From the NCBI RefSeq assembly GCF_031127815.1, contig NZ_JARXHY010000001.1, positions 372,001 to 436,000 on the forward strand: a stretch of DNA of 64,000 bases. The letters are read 5' to 3'. This stretch comes from Pelagicoccus sp. SDUM812003. Its GTDB lineage: Bacteria > Verrucomicrobiota > Verrucomicrobiia > Opitutales > Opitutaceae. Within the stretch, counting starts at the first letter, position 1; each line of letters opens with the position of its first letter. Shown here one piece after another: positions 43,297 to 53,171 of the stretch. The notes under the pieces are model-generated. The model was given only the letters and a program-made list of their open reading frames with translations. It was not told the DNA's origin and did no database searches. Position numbers and translations under genes: made by a program.

Positions 43297-44298
43297 TCAC
43301 TCCGTCACTTGGAGCTCGGAGCGAACCAGGGAAACGCCTTTGGTGCCCACCGCGGTTTCGATGGCCAACTGTTTTGCGCTGCCGGAGGGGACGGTGCCGG
43401 AGAGCACGACTTCGCGGCTGGCGACCTGTATCTCGATGGCCTCGGAATCGATGCGGCGGTCGAGCTTGAACTGGGCCCGAATGGCGGTGGCTATGGCCAG
43501 GTCGACGCTTTGGTCGACGAAGGGCTGGCTGCTTTTCTTGAGTTGAACCATCTGGCTCTCGGCCTGATCGCTCAGCTCGGCGGCTTTCTTCTGCACATCC
43601 TGGGCGATTTCGGCAGCTTTTTTCACCCCTTCGTCGATGGCTTGCTCGGTTTTCTCCTTCAGGGTTTTGACGGGCTCCTGCTCTTCGCTTGCTGGAGGCG
43701 AGTCGGGGGCTGGCTCCTCGTCTTGATCGCTGGCGGGAGGGGATTGATCCTCTTGCGGCTCCGGCACGGGCGTGGGAGCGGGCTCGGGGGAGGTTTCCTC
43801 CTTCTCCTCTTCGGTTGCCGGAGGAGGTGAGGGCGTCTCGGGGCTGGCGGTCTGAGGCGACTCCTTCGGCTCTTCGGTCTGGGGCGTGGCGATCGGCTTT
43901 TCTGGCTCCTCCGTGGGGCGATCTGTTTCCGACTTGGGCGGCTCCACCGGCTCCGGACGAGCGGGTTCGACGCTTTCGGTCTCCGCTTCTTCCGGCGCGG
44001 CTGGAGGCGGAGCGGGAAGGGCTGGCGTCTCCGCAGGCGTTTCCGGTTCGGTTTTCACTTCCTCGGGAGGGGAGGCGGGTTGCGGATCTGGTCGGGAGAG
44101 TTCCGGGGTGGGCATGGGAAGCTCGTCCGGTCCGAGTTCGGGAGTCGGCGCCGTGGACGCCTCCGGTAGCGGCTCGCTTTGAAGCAGCCGGGCTTTGGCC
44201 TCCTTGAGGGTTTGGTAGGCGTCCGGCGAGTTCAGGTAGGCGGTCACAAGGGCCCCTACGAAGATGCCGAGAATGAATGCGAGAAAGAAGGTTTTCAT
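43297..44298 (-). CDS. BON-domain protein with long Pro/Glu-rich linker
   Basis: The 333-residue protein has an N-terminal signal anchor (MKTFFLAFILGIFVGALVTAY), about 190 residues of highly biased Pro/Glu/Ala/Ser sequence (about 35-220), a helical stretch and a BON domain (about 260-333: ...IEIQVASREVVLSGTVPSGS...). BON domains bind phospholipid or help outer-membrane tethering. The Pro/Glu linker may span the periplasm. Start 44298 is chosen; an extension to 44367 adds 23 residues. The anchor places it in the inner membrane. Confidence 0.82.
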   Translation of the reverse strand: MKTFFLAFILGIFVGALVTAYLNSPDAYQTLKEAKARLLQSEPLPEASTAPTPELGPDELPMPTPELSRPDPQPASPPEEVKTEPETPAETPALPAPPPAAPEEAETESVEPARPEPVEPPKSETDRPTEEPEKPIATPQTEEPKESPQTASPETPSPPPATEEEKEETSPEPAPTPVPEPQEDQSPPASDQDEEPAPDSPPASEEQEPVKTLKEKTEQAIDEGVKKAAEIAQDVQKKAAELSDQAESQMVQLKKSSQPFVDQSVDLAIATAIRAQFKLDRRIDSEAIEIQVASREVVLSGTVPSGSAKQLAIETAVGTKGVSLVRSELQVTE

Positions 44299-44425
44299 TT
44301 CCAAGTGTAAGTAGAGTCGGGAGCGGCGAAGATAGCAAGCGAGGGGATGTGAAGGAAGGAAGAACAAGCTGCGACGGTGGAGCTTGCTTGTTTCGCCTTG
44401 CTAAGCGCGGGCATGCTCGTGTGTT

Positions 44426-45412
44426 TTGGCGGGCTTGAAAGACGATCAGAAAGGCAATCCTTGGAAATCCTCCGCCGGGCGCGATTCGAAGAGCGAAGGC
44501 GGCTACCGCAACCCTCGCTCCCCGCGCCGTCCGCGAGGTCCTCGTGGATCCGGTCGCGATGATCGCCGCTTTCGTCGCGACGATGGGCCGGATGGCTCTC
44601 CGCGCCAGGGTGGATTCGAGGATGCGCCGAAAAAGCGGCCGGTCATCCGTCGGGAGGGCGATCAATGGTTGGAGCCGGTGTGCGGCTTTCACGCGGTAGG
44701 CAGTTTGTTCTACGCCAAGCCGTTCATCGTGGAGCGGCTGTTTTTCGACGCCGAGTCGGCGCCCATGCTGGGCGACATCTGCAAGTTTCTCGCCAAGGAG
44801 AAGAAACCCTATCGTCAGGTCGACGCGGTGGAGTTGGCCAAGGTCTCCGGAACCCGGCACCATGGAGGCGTGGTTGCCATCGCCCGCCGTCGTTTGCCGG
44901 AAGTGGCCACGCCCAAAGCGGCGGAATTCTGGGCAAAGGAGGGCATGCCGCTGCTGATCCTCGACGGCGTGGCCAATACCCACAACTTTGGCGGACTGGC
45001 GCGAACCGCCGCGTTCTACGGGGTGGAGAAACTTCTCATCGCTGACAGCAAGCGCCAGGCCCGCCCTAGCGAATCCGCCTACCGAGTGGCTCGTGGCGGG
45101 CTGGATCTGGTGGACCTGCGCCTGGTGGACAACGTGCCGAGTTTTCTCAAGGCGGTGCGAACGTCCCACCTCACCATCGGGCTGGACATCGAGGGCCTGC
45201 CCTTGCCGGAACTGGCCGCGATCTGCCCCGAGGAGCAGGAGGGCAAGCCGGTAGCCATCGTGATCGGAAACGAGGAGACAGGGCTTGGGGAAGGAACCAA
45301 GGAAGCCTGCGACTTGCTGGTGGGCATACCCGGAAGCGGAGCGATCGATCGACTCAACGTGGTGGCGGAGGCGGCTCTGCTTCTGCAGCGATACGTCGTG
45401 GAAGCGTATTGA
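44426..45412 (+). CDS. TrmH/SpoU-family RNA 2'-O-ribose methyltransferase
   Basis: The 328-residue protein has an N-terminal Arg/Gly-rich tail (about 20-65: GGYRNPRSPRRPRGPRGSGR), a substrate-binding domain (about 85-160) and a SPOUT knot (about 165-328: LLILDGVANTHNFGGLARTA, ...PVAIVIGNEETGLGEG, GSGAIDRLNVVAEAALLLQR). Motifs 1-3 (N-x-G-x-x-x-R-T, G-x-E-x-x-G, L-N-V) are intact. Start is a TTG at 44426 or at 44435, as no ATG is in frame upstream. It is convergent with the CPBP gene. Confidence 0.92.
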   Translation: MAGLKDDQKGNPWKSSAGRDSKSEGGYRNPRSPRRPRGPRGSGRDDRRFRRDDGPDGSPRQGGFEDAPKKRPVIRREGDQWLEPVCGFHAVGSLFYAKPFIVERLFFDAESAPMLGDICKFLAKEKKPYRQVDAVELAKVSGTRHHGGVVAIARRRLPEVATPKAAEFWAKEGMPLLILDGVANTHNFGGLARTAAFYGVEKLLIADSKRQARPSESAYRVARGGLDLVDLRLVDNVPSFLKAVRTSHLTIGLDIEGLPLPELAAICPEEQEGKPVAIVIGNEETGLGEGTKEACDLLVGIPGSGAIDRLNVVAEAALLLQRYVVEAY

Positions 45413-45436
45413 CTGATTTGATACATCGCTCTTTCG

Positions 45437-46192
45437 CTACTGCACGAAAAGGGCGTAGAAGATGGTGGTGTTCATCGCTAGGTTGAAGCCCGCGTGGGCG
45501 AAAACGCTGGCAAGAATCGAGCCGTATCGGTGTCGGGCGATTGTGAATACGACGCCGGCTACGAACATCAAAAGGAACCATAGGAAACCGGATACGGGCA
45601 GGATTTCCAATCCGTTGTTCGTGCGATGGATTCCGTGGTGTGCGAGCTGGGTGAACGCGAATAGGGCCGAGGTGGCGACGGTGGCGATTTTCAGTCCGGT
45701 CCTTTCCTCGATGGCGTGGTGGATCACGCCTCGGAAGAAGAGCTCCTCACCCACTGGACTTGCGATGAGGGCTGGCACGGTGAAGGCGATGAAGGCGAGG
45801 TGCTGAGGCAGGTCCACGATCCGCTGGTCGGAAAGGTAGCGGTATCCGACGCTCATGAACCAATTCTCTTCGCCATGTCCGTATAGTGCGTCTCCGACAA
45901 AGTAGCAGATGAAGGCGAGGACGGCTCCGGCGATCAGCGAGATGGGAAGCCCGAGCCAGACTTGTGGCAGATGAAACCCCATGGCTCGTCGCGATTCCGT
46001 GCTGAGAAAGAGAAAGGGAGGCAGCCACATCGCTACGTAGACGATCGTCAGCAGACGACCGTCTATGCCGCTTTCGCCGCAGCAGGCGTAGAAGCTCAAC
46101 GCGGCGAGGACCGCGAAGAGGAGCCCAGCCATGGCGAGCGTATTGGGAAAAACACTATTCCAGGGCGAACGAAGGGAAAGCGGAGATCTCAT
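45437..46192 (-). CDS. CPBP intramembrane metalloprotease
   Basis: The 251-residue multi-pass protein has the CAAX/CPBP motifs: ASPVGEELFFRGVIHHAIEE (motif 1, EExxxR), FAFTQLAHHGIHRT (motif 2, FxxxH region) and SILASVFAHAGFNLAMNT (motif 3, HxxxN/D). About seven helices. The role is unknown; relatives process peptides or modify lipid-linked proteins. ATG 46192 is chosen; TTG 46252 would add 20 residues. Confidence 0.9.
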   Translation of the reverse strand: MRSPLSLRSPWNSVFPNTLAMAGLLFAVLAALSFYACCGESGIDGRLLTIVYVAMWLPPFLFLSTESRRAMGFHLPQVWLGLPISLIAGAVLAFICYFVGDALYGHGEENWFMSVGYRYLSDQRIVDLPQHLAFIAFTVPALIASPVGEELFFRGVIHHAIEERTGLKIATVATSALFAFTQLAHHGIHRTNNGLEILPVSGFLWFLLMFVAGVVFTIARHRYGSILASVFAHAGFNLAMNTTIFYALFVQ

Positions 46193-46249
46193 CGAATTGG
46201 CGATTGTCCAGTTGAGCAACGAAGAGAAAGCGTGCTTGCTCCGACAGAG

Positions 46250-46284
46250 CAAAACAAAACAGGACGCGCCAAGGCGCGTCCTGT
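46250..46284 (-). terminator. Terminator of the coiled-coil lipoprotein gene (minus strand)
   Basis: ACAGGACGCGCC (46259-46270) and GGCGCGTCCTGT (46273-46284) form a 12-bp arm pair with a tiny loop, and on the minus strand TTTTGTTTT follows. It ends transcription of the gene at 46312-46986. Confidence 0.85.
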
Positions 46285-46311
46285 AAAAATCGATACCGAA
46301 GAGCGAATCCG

Positions 46312-46986
46312 CTACTCGCCTGCCTCTCGGCGCTGCAGAAGCCTGCGGGTGTTGTTGTGGTAGTTGCGCTCGGCGATCTCCACTTCAAGGAAGGCGCTGA
46401 CGTCTTCCTTGCGGCGGTTGGTGACCACGTCGGTGGCGGAGGTGTAGCCGCCTTGCTGGGCGCGGGCTTCCATACGGGCGGTGGCCTCTTCGATCGCCGC
46501 TTTGCGAGCGGCTTCGATTTCGGCCTGTTTCTGGGCTTCCGCGGCGGCGAGTTGAGCCTTGGCTTCCTCGAGCTTGCGCTGGATCTCGCGAGCCCTGGCT
46601 TCGCGTTCCGCTTGGGCGGCGGCGAGCTGCTGCTCGAGCGCGGCCTTGTCCTGGGCGATGGACTGCGATTTCGAGTTCAACTCCTGGACCATACCCTCGA
46701 GGCGGGCTTTTTCCGCCTTCTCTCGCTCGACCTGGGCGGCGAGCTCCTCGAGACGAGCCTGTTCCGCTTCCGCGGCCTTTTCCGCGGCTTCTTCAGCGAG
46801 ACGCTTCGCTTCCTCTAAGGCTGCGGCGCGCTCGGCTGCGCGGGCGGCCTCGGCTTCCTTTTGCTCGATTTGAGATTGGAGCTCTTCGCGGAGCTGGAGT
46901 TCCTCTTCGCTGGGGCCTTTGGAGCAGCCGAAGAGTCCGATCAGGGAAAGTGTGGTGGCGATAGCGATTGTGGAGGTTTTGTTCAT
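46312..46986 (-). CDS. Coiled-coil lipoprotein
   Basis: The 224-residue product has a lipoprotein signal ending SLIGLFGC and then a long Ala/Glu/Lys/Arg coiled coil (about 30-180), ending in a short variable tail. Composition is that of an outer-membrane-linked rod such as Lpp or an OmpA-associated lipoprotein. The ATG 46986 start is used; 46992 is also possible. A clear terminator follows. Confidence 0.85.
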   Translation of the reverse strand: MNKTSTIAIATTLSLIGLFGCSKGPSEEELQLREELQSQIEQKEAEAARAAERAAALEEAKRLAEEAAEKAAEAEQARLEELAAQVEREKAEKARLEGMVQELNSKSQSIAQDKAALEQQLAAAQAEREARAREIQRKLEEAKAQLAAAEAQKQAEIEAARKAAIEEATARMEARAQQGGYTSATDVVTNRRKEDVSAFLEVEIAERNYHNNTRRLLQRREAGE

Positions 46987-47669
46987 GACCATTGGGTGGC
47001 TTTTGACGGATAGAGAGATGTGAAGCGCAGAAAGTTAGACTGGCTTTTTAGTTACGTAAAGCATGGAGATCGCCCTTTCGGGCGCTTGGTTCCCCTTGAA
47101 TTCGAACAGCATACATCTGTCGCGACGTTTCGCAAAAGGTTAACGTCAACTTCTGGCAGGTTTAGCGGAACTGGACGATCGGAGCTTGCTCGGCCCCAGC
47201 TATCGCCACTCCCGACAAGGGCGCCGAGGCGCCCTTGCGGAGAAAACGTAAGAAAGCGGTGAAAAAAGTGAAGGGCGTCTTGGAGGTCCCGGTGTCTTGC
47301 CCAGTTGCCGACGCCCCAAACCTCCCTGAAGCAGCCGATTCCAATCGCCCGTTGTGACCACCCATCCACCTGCCACCTCCAGCCCTTCGCCTGTCCTGAC
47401 GGCGACCAACCATAGCCTCGCGAGTCCAGTGGCCGCCCTTGGCTTTCCTCCCCGCGAGGACCGCTCCGTGCGCCGCGAATTCCTCATCCCTTCGGCCAGT
47501 CCCCATACCCATCGCTAACCCAAAGCTATCCGATGCTGCCCCCTCACTGCAACACGCGCGCCCCCGCTGTATCCGCATGAAGCAGCCGCATGGCATACCC
47601 CTTTGTCCACCCCGCTACCTGGGGTAACAAAACACAAACCCAATCGTGAATTGGCATTCACACTACCCA
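46987..47669 (+). other. Long non-coding region and C-rich leader before the TonB receptor
   Basis: No gene is supported. From about 47340 to 47600 the plus strand is strongly C-rich and G-poor, unlike any coding strand nearby, and ends in a purine-poor stretch directly ahead of the receptor ATG with no Shine-Dalgarno. A perfect 10-bp inverted repeat (CAAGGGCGCC 47216-47225 and GGCGCCCTTG 47228-47237) sits in the middle; no T-run follows. The promoter is probably here but I cannot fix it. Confidence 0.5.
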
Positions 47670-50600
47670 ATGAATAAATCGATCAAACTGATAAACAGAT
47701 ATGCTTGGCCTAGAGGCACTTCGGGAGCGATGGCTCTCGGAGCGGCGCTTCTAGTTGCTCCGCTCGGCTTTGCCCAGGACGAAGCGGACGACGTTTACGA
47801 ACTCTCTCCCTTCACGGTCGAAGGAGATGAAAACACCGGCTATCGAGCGACCTCCACTCTGGCTGGTACGCGTATCCGGACTGACCTCAAGGACGTCGGA
47901 ACCGCAATCTCCGTGGTGACCGAGCAGTTCCTCGAGGATACCGGATCGACCGATAACGAATCGCTGCTGCTCTACACTCTCGGCACTGAAGTAGGCGGCG
48001 CCCAGGGCAACTTCGCCGGCGGCGGTGACGGCGGTCGCGTCGACACCGACAGCCAGCGTCGGAACCCCAGCGCAGCCAACCGCGTGCGTGGTCTAGCTGC
48101 CGCGGATAGCACGCGAGGCTTCTACGCTACGGATATCCCATGGGATTCCTACAATGTTAACCGCATTGATATCCAGCGCGGTCCGAACTCCATTCTCTTC
48201 GGTTTGGGCAGCCCCGCAGGCGTCATCAACGCCGGCCTCAAAACGGCTCATTTCACCGACGAAGGAGAAGTCGGGCTCGATTTCGGCAACGACGGAACCT
48301 GGCGCGCGACGCTCGACTACAATAAGGTCCTCATCGAGGACCAGCTGGCGGTGCGTTTCGCTGCGCTCGAATCTGACCAAGGCTTCCAGCAAAAGCAGGC
48401 CTTCGAGGAAAACACTCGAATCTACCTGTCCGCCCAGTGGACGCCAGAATTCCTGCAATCGGATAGCTCTCGGGGCATGTTCACGGCCAACTTCGAGGAT
48501 GGAGACATCATGGCGAATCGCCCGCGCGTCCTGCCTCCGATCGACCGTATCACCCCCTGGTTCGACCCTGACAACGGCGATCTCTACAAGGGTACCTTCG
48601 TTACCCGCGATACTGGTCCCGAAACGGAAACGCTGCTGGAGTTCTCCCAGTCTGGAGCGGCTGGAGCCGAATACATCGGAAACGAAGTGCTCGGCCGTAT
48701 CTTCAACGGTCCAGTGGCCTTCTATGACGGTTCGGGCACGCCATCCTACTACAAGATGGCATCCGTGGATAACTTCAACTACCTCGGCATCGACGATGCG
48801 AAGGACGCCGCTGCCAAGGCGGGACTTCCGTTTTCGAGCATCGGTGGCTACAAGAGCAGAACCTTGGCCGACCCTACCATTTTCAACTTCTACGACAACA
48901 TGCTTGATGGCGACAACAAGCGCGAGTGGCAGGAGTGGGAAGCGTACAACATCACCTACGCGCACACCTGGATGGACGACGCCCTCGGCCTGGAGCTTGG
49001 TTTCGACAATCAGGAGTACGTCGACGGACAGGTGAATATCCTGGATAACTGGGGACAATCCATATCGGTCGATATCGTGTCCGAGTTTCCGGATGGTACG
49101 CCAAATCCGAATGTCGGAAGAGCGATCGCCGGCGGCGAAACCCAAAACAACTTCAACGACAGCACGGATAGAGAGACCTTGCGCCTGACCGGATTCTTCG
49201 AGCACGACTTCCGGGATTCAGGAAACGAATCCCTGTCCTTCCTCGGTCGCCACTTGTTCACCGGTCTCTTTTCCAAGCAGGAGATCAACCGGCTCGATAC
49301 GACCTGGGTTCGCAGCGTCGCCGACGGCATCGGTACCGGCTCCATCGATGGAGCTGCCCGCTACTTGGCGAATGTCGTCTACCTCTCCCCCGATCTCTCT
49401 GGAATGAATTCCGCATCCGGAGCGAACATCTCGCCGATCAACTACCGTCTCATCCCGCATGATACGCAGCAGTCGATCGTCACTACTGATGGACAGACTC
49501 CCTTCTCGATCATCAGCTACGACAACGGCGATATCGATTCGCTCTACAAGCGAGCGGACAAGTCGAGAGACGAAATCGAGTCATCCGCACTCATCTGGCA
49601 AAGCTGGTTGTTCAACGACAGCCTGGTGCCGATGTTCGCGGTTCGCAGGGATGCTGCGGACGCGGCGAACGCCGGCTCTCCACCGGCGGGCGAGAGAGCT
49701 GGTTCGGTGCTGCCCTACGCCTCTGACTGGAATCTTCCAGGCAGCGTTGCGGATGCCGAGAGCAGCTCCAACGGCGCGACCTACAACTCCGTCAGCGAGA
49801 CCACCTCGACCTACAGCCTCGTGTGGCACATGCCGCAAGCTGTCACCGACGCCCTGGGAGGCACTCGGTTGAGCTTGTCCTACGCGAACTCGGAGAACTT
49901 CTCTCCCGACGCCAGCCGTCGCGGTATCGATGGGGTAGCGGTGCCAAACCAAGTGGGTGACACGGAAGAATTCGGTCTGACCATTTCCGCGCTCAAGGAC
50001 AAGCTGCACTTCAAGATCAACCGCTACGAAACCAACGTGAAGAACGCGACCCTGTCCGATTCATCCTTTGGCAACTCGTACATGATCGGGTTTGGCGAAG
50101 GTTTGGTCCGCTGGGGTGGCAAGCAAACCATAAAAGGCGTTCACGGCTTCACTGAAAACTACGCTTTGGTGAATCCGGACGAACCATTCGACGCCACTAC
50201 GAATCCGTTGATCAATCCCGAGATCGAGGTTCTCCGCTATGAGCCAAACCCCGGCGAGTTTCCTACTTCTCCAGACGCCGCCACTTGGGAGACTGCCTTC
50301 GCGGGCTTAGACGAAGCTCAACGCATGGCTGCGGTTGAAGCCGCTTACAACCGCCAGGAAGCCGCTCTTGCCGCGGTCTTCGATCCGGCGAACCGTCCGA
50401 GCAAGGCCATCGAGGAATTCTGGAGACAGGATTGGGATGCGATCACAGGCGACGACACCTGGGGTGGCCCCGACCAGGCGAACGCATGGGCAGGCGAACC
50501 GGCCAACTTCGCAGTCACCAGCGACTTCAAGTCGAAGGGGACCGAGTACGAGCTCTTTTTCCAGCCCACAGAGAACTGGAACATCGTGCTCAACGCGGCT

Positions 50601-51212
50601 AAGGTCAAAGCGCAGCGCTTCAATATCGCGAGCTCTTACGCTGACTACGTGAGAGAGCGCTGGGAACTCTACAAAGGTCCCTATGGCGACTTGAAGCTGT
50701 ACAACGGCGAATCCTCTGACCCGGAAACCCTTCGTTGGAAGTACGGAACTGAGTTCTACGCGAACTACCTCGCGGGCGTTCTCATCAACCGCTCTCAGGT
50801 TCCCGAACTGCGCGAGTGGCGAGCGAACCTGATCACCAACTACGGATTCAGGGACGGCCGCCTGGCAGGACTCAACATTGGCGGCGCCCTTCGCTGGCAA
50901 GATGAAGTCGCCATCGGCTACCCTGGCGTGCTCGCTACCGAGCCGGTCGAAGAGTTTGGCCTCGAAGTGGGTGATGAAATGTATGACGTCACCAACCCTT
51001 ACATGGGACCTTCGGAGACCTCGCTCGACCTGTGGGCGAACTATACCTTCGACCTCTCCGAAAGGGTGAAATGGAAGATCCAGGTCAATGTCAGCAATGT
51101 GACAGCTGAGGACGAATTGATCCCTGTCACCGTAAACGTCGACGGAACTCCGGCCACCTCTCGCATCGCTCCACAAAGGACGTGGACCATTGCGAACACG
51201 CTCTCGTTCTAA
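47670..51212 (+). CDS. TonB-dependent receptor (SusC-like, Opitutae type)
   Basis: The 1180-residue protein has a signal peptide (about 1-38), the Verrucomicrobia-type plug start ELSPFTVEGDENTGYRATST, plug motifs (TALAGTRIRTDLKDVGTAIS..., IDIQRGPNSILFGLGSPAGV) and an outer-membrane beta-barrel to the end, finishing with an aromatic residue (Phe). It imports large substrates such as oligosaccharides using TonB energy. ATG 47670 (MNKSIKLI) is taken; a GTG at 47646 adds 8 residues. It is followed by a strong terminator and then the sugar transporter gene. Its substrate is inferred from the neighbouring mannoside genes. Confidence 0.93.
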   Translation: MNKSIKLINRYAWPRGTSGAMALGAALLVAPLGFAQDEADDVYELSPFTVEGDENTGYRATSTLAGTRIRTDLKDVGTAISVVTEQFLEDTGSTDNESLLLYTLGTEVGGAQGNFAGGGDGGRVDTDSQRRNPSAANRVRGLAAADSTRGFYATDIPWDSYNVNRIDIQRGPNSILFGLGSPAGVINAGLKTAHFTDEGEVGLDFGNDGTWRATLDYNKVLIEDQLAVRFAALESDQGFQQKQAFEENTRIYLSAQWTPEFLQSDSSRGMFTANFEDGDIMANRPRVLPPIDRITPWFDPDNGDLYKGTFVTRDTGPETETLLEFSQSGAAGAEYIGNEVLGRIFNGPVAFYDGSGTPSYYKMASVDNFNYLGIDDAKDAAAKAGLPFSSIGGYKSRTLADPTIFNFYDNMLDGDNKREWQEWEAYNITYAHTWMDDALGLELGFDNQEYVDGQVNILDNWGQSISVDIVSEFPDGTPNPNVGRAIAGGETQNNFNDSTDRETLRLTGFFEHDFRDSGNESLSFLGRHLFTGLFSKQEINRLDTTWVRSVADGIGTGSIDGAARYLANVVYLSPDLSGMNSASGANISPINYRLIPHDTQQSIVTTDGQTPFSIISYDNGDIDSLYKRADKSRDEIESSALIWQSWLFNDSLVPMFAVRRDAADAANAGSPPAGERAGSVLPYASDWNLPGSVADAESSSNGATYNSVSETTSTYSLVWHMPQAVTDALGGTRLSLSYANSENFSPDASRRGIDGVAVPNQVGDTEEFGLTISALKDKLHFKINRYETNVKNATLSDSSFGNSYMIGFGEGLVRWGGKQTIKGVHGFTENYALVNPDEPFDATTNPLINPEIEVLRYEPNPGEFPTSPDAATWETAFAGLDEAQRMAAVEAAYNRQEAALAAVFDPANRPSKAIEEFWRQDWDAITGDDTWGGPDQANAWAGEPANFAVTSDFKSKGTEYELFFQPTENWNIVLNAAKVKAQRFNIASSYADYVRERWELYKGPYGDLKLYNGESSDPETLRWKYGTEFYANYLAGVLINRSQVPELREWRANLITNYGFRDGRLAGLNIGGALRWQDEVAIGYPGVLATEPVEEFGLEVGDEMYDVTNPYMGPSETSLDLWANYTFDLSERVKWKIQVNVSNVTAEDELIPVTVNVDGTPATSRIAPQRTWTIANTLSF

Positions 51213-51244
51213 GGCTCTGAGGTTTAGACTCGTGTATTTATTCG

Positions 51245-51271
51245 AACGGCGCCTTCACGGGCGCCGTTTTT
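51245..51271 (+). terminator. Terminator after the TonB-dependent receptor
   Basis: AACGGCGCC (51245-51253) pairs with GGCGCCGTT (51260-51268), 6-base loop, then TTTTT. It separates the receptor from the transporter gene. Confidence 0.9.
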
Positions 51272-51697
51272 CATTCCGCATGAGGCCTGACTCCATTTCC
51301 CGAACCCAAGTGCTTGAATATTGAATACAGAACCAAAAAAGAAACGCTGCAGTCGCCGCGTCGAGACGTCGGTGGAAGGAGTCCGCTTCATGCCTCCTAG
51401 ATCCAAAATGGGGCGCCAGCTCGTATGCGGACCATCCCGTAGGTCTCCAGGCGCCTGCTCAAAATCCGCCGGAAGAGCTGACTCTTACATAACAGTTAAG
51501 GTTTTTAGCCTTTCAGAGGCTTTCCTGTTTGCCTGATCCGGAGGACTCTGCAGGATCCAGCGAGTTGGTTTAGGCATAAATCAGCTTGCTGGCCCTCTCC
51601 TTTACCACCCGCAGTCTATAACAATCCCATCATCAAAAAAATACTCCCTACTTAGCCCAAGTCGAACCCCGGACGACGGCTCTAGTTGCCAATTATT
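51272..51697 (+). other. Non-coding region before the MFS gene
   Basis: No gene is supported here; a 71-codon frame (51321-51536) looks accidental. A small hairpin AGCCT/AGGCT (51507-51521) and a pyrimidine-rich stretch (about 51590-51650) ahead of the ATG are the only patterns. It probably contains the promoter of the transporter. Confidence 0.45.
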
Positions 51698-53143
51698 ATG
51701 AACTCAGATTCGAATAAATCGAGTGGCGTCCATGCGGCGCTTCCGGACAAGATAATCGGTTTCAAGGAAAAGATTGGATACGCCTCTGGCGACATGGCGT
51801 CCGTTCTCTTCTTCAAAGTGTTCTCCTCTTTCTTGATGTTCTTCTACACGGATATCATCGGGATTGAGGCAGCGATTATCGCCACTATGCTTTGGGTTAC
51901 CCGCATTTTCGATGCGTTCACAGACCCCGTCATGGGCATGATTTGTGACCGGACGAAGTCGCCCCACGGCAAGTTTCGCCCTTGGCTGCGCTGGATGGTC
52001 CTTCCCTATGCGATAAGCGGTGTGCTCATTTTCACGGTCCCGGACCTGAGCGAAACGATGACCATCGTATATGTGTACGCGACCTATTCGCTAGCTATGC
52101 TGACCTACACGGGTATTAACATTCCGTATGGAGCTCTGATGGGAGTGATGACTCCGCATTCTTCGGAACGAACCGTGCTTTCCTCGTTTCGTTTCTATGG
52201 CGCCTATGCCGCGAACCTGATCGTTCAGGCCACCATTTTGATCCTGGTCGTGAAGCTGGGTGGTAGTGAAGATGGCAATACAGCGACTCAGTCCGGATAT
52301 GTGAATACAATGATTCTCTACGCGATTTGCGCCGGACTGCTTTTCTTTTTCACCTTTTCTGCGACCAAGGAGCGAGTTCAGCCTCCGAAAGGGCAGGAGA
52401 CCAATATCACGAAGGACCTTGCTCAGCTGTTTAAAAACAAGCCTTGGGTCGCTATCATTATCATTGGCATCACGACGATCATGTGGATCGCTATGCGCGA
52501 TGCCGCGATTCTGTATTACTTCAAGTATTACGTGGTTGGGCAGGTAGAAGACGGAGGACGCTTTGCCGCGCTCGCTACTTGGTTCAATGTCATTGGCACG
52601 ATTGGAACCCTCCTAGGGGTGGCTTGCACGAAGTGGTTTACCGATATCTTCAAAGGCAAGAAGAACGCCTACCTGTTTCTAACGATCATTGTGTCGTTTG
52701 TCGCAGCCTGCTACTACTTTTCAGGTCCAGGCGATGTTACTTTGGTTTTCTGTATCCAGGCGATCACTTCGTTTCTGATGGGTCCCTTGATGCCGCTGTT
52801 CTGGTCTATGATCGCAGACACCGCTGATTATTCCGAATGGAAGTTCGGCCGTCGTTTCACTGGATTGACCTTTTCCGCAGGTACCTTCTCTCAAAAGCTT
52901 GGCTGGGCGCTCGGACCAGCTTTCGCGGGGTATTTGCTTAACTACTACGGCTACGTCGACAACGTTGCTCAATCAGCACGCACGATTGAAGGTCTGCGAA
53001 TGATGATGTCGTTGATTCCATCTGGGCTTGCATTGGTAGCCGCAGCCTTGGTCATGACCTATGGCATCAATCTGAAGCTGGAACGACGGATTGAGCTTGA
53101 GCTTTCGGAACGAAAGGCTGCCGAAGGGTCGCTCGACACTTAA
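51698..53143 (+). CDS. GPH-family sugar:cation symporter (MFS)
   Basis: The 481-residue protein starts MNSDSNKSSGVH and has 12 predicted helices. The glycoside-pentoside-hexuronide signature is clear: KIGYASGDMASVLFFKVFSS, the loop TDPVMGMICDRTKSPHGKFR and PLFWSMIADTADYSEWKFGR. These carriers import di- and oligosaccharides with Na+ or H+. Together with the phosphorylase and epimerase genes it is the likely importer of manno-oligosaccharides. Start ATG 51698 is taken; a TTG at 51686 is a longer option. Confidence 0.93.
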   Translation: MNSDSNKSSGVHAALPDKIIGFKEKIGYASGDMASVLFFKVFSSFLMFFYTDIIGIEAAIIATMLWVTRIFDAFTDPVMGMICDRTKSPHGKFRPWLRWMVLPYAISGVLIFTVPDLSETMTIVYVYATYSLAMLTYTGINIPYGALMGVMTPHSSERTVLSSFRFYGAYAANLIVQATILILVVKLGGSEDGNTATQSGYVNTMILYAICAGLLFFFTFSATKERVQPPKGQETNITKDLAQLFKNKPWVAIIIIGITTIMWIAMRDAAILYYFKYYVVGQVEDGGRFAALATWFNVIGTIGTLLGVACTKWFTDIFKGKKNAYLFLTIIVSFVAACYYFSGPGDVTLVFCIQAITSFLMGPLMPLFWSMIADTADYSEWKFGRRFTGLTFSAGTFSQKLGWALGPAFAGYLLNYYGYVDNVAQSARTIEGLRMMMSLIPSGLALVAAALVMTYGINLKLERRIELELSERKAAEGSLDT

Positions 53144-53171
53144 CGTGTTTCTCAACTAGAAAATTTGAAAC

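Noticed and set aside
43271-45169. 632-codon minus-strand frame across the BON gene and the methyltransferase
   Set aside because: It crosses two well-supported genes in other frames and is very rich in Arg/Gly/Pro, typical of a shadow.
48093-49205. 370-codon minus-strand frame opposite the TonB receptor
   Set aside because: Shadow within the receptor gene with no recognisable domain.
51321-51536. 71-codon plus-strand frame between receptor and transporter
   Set aside because: No ribosome site, low-complexity basic translation, no recognisable family.
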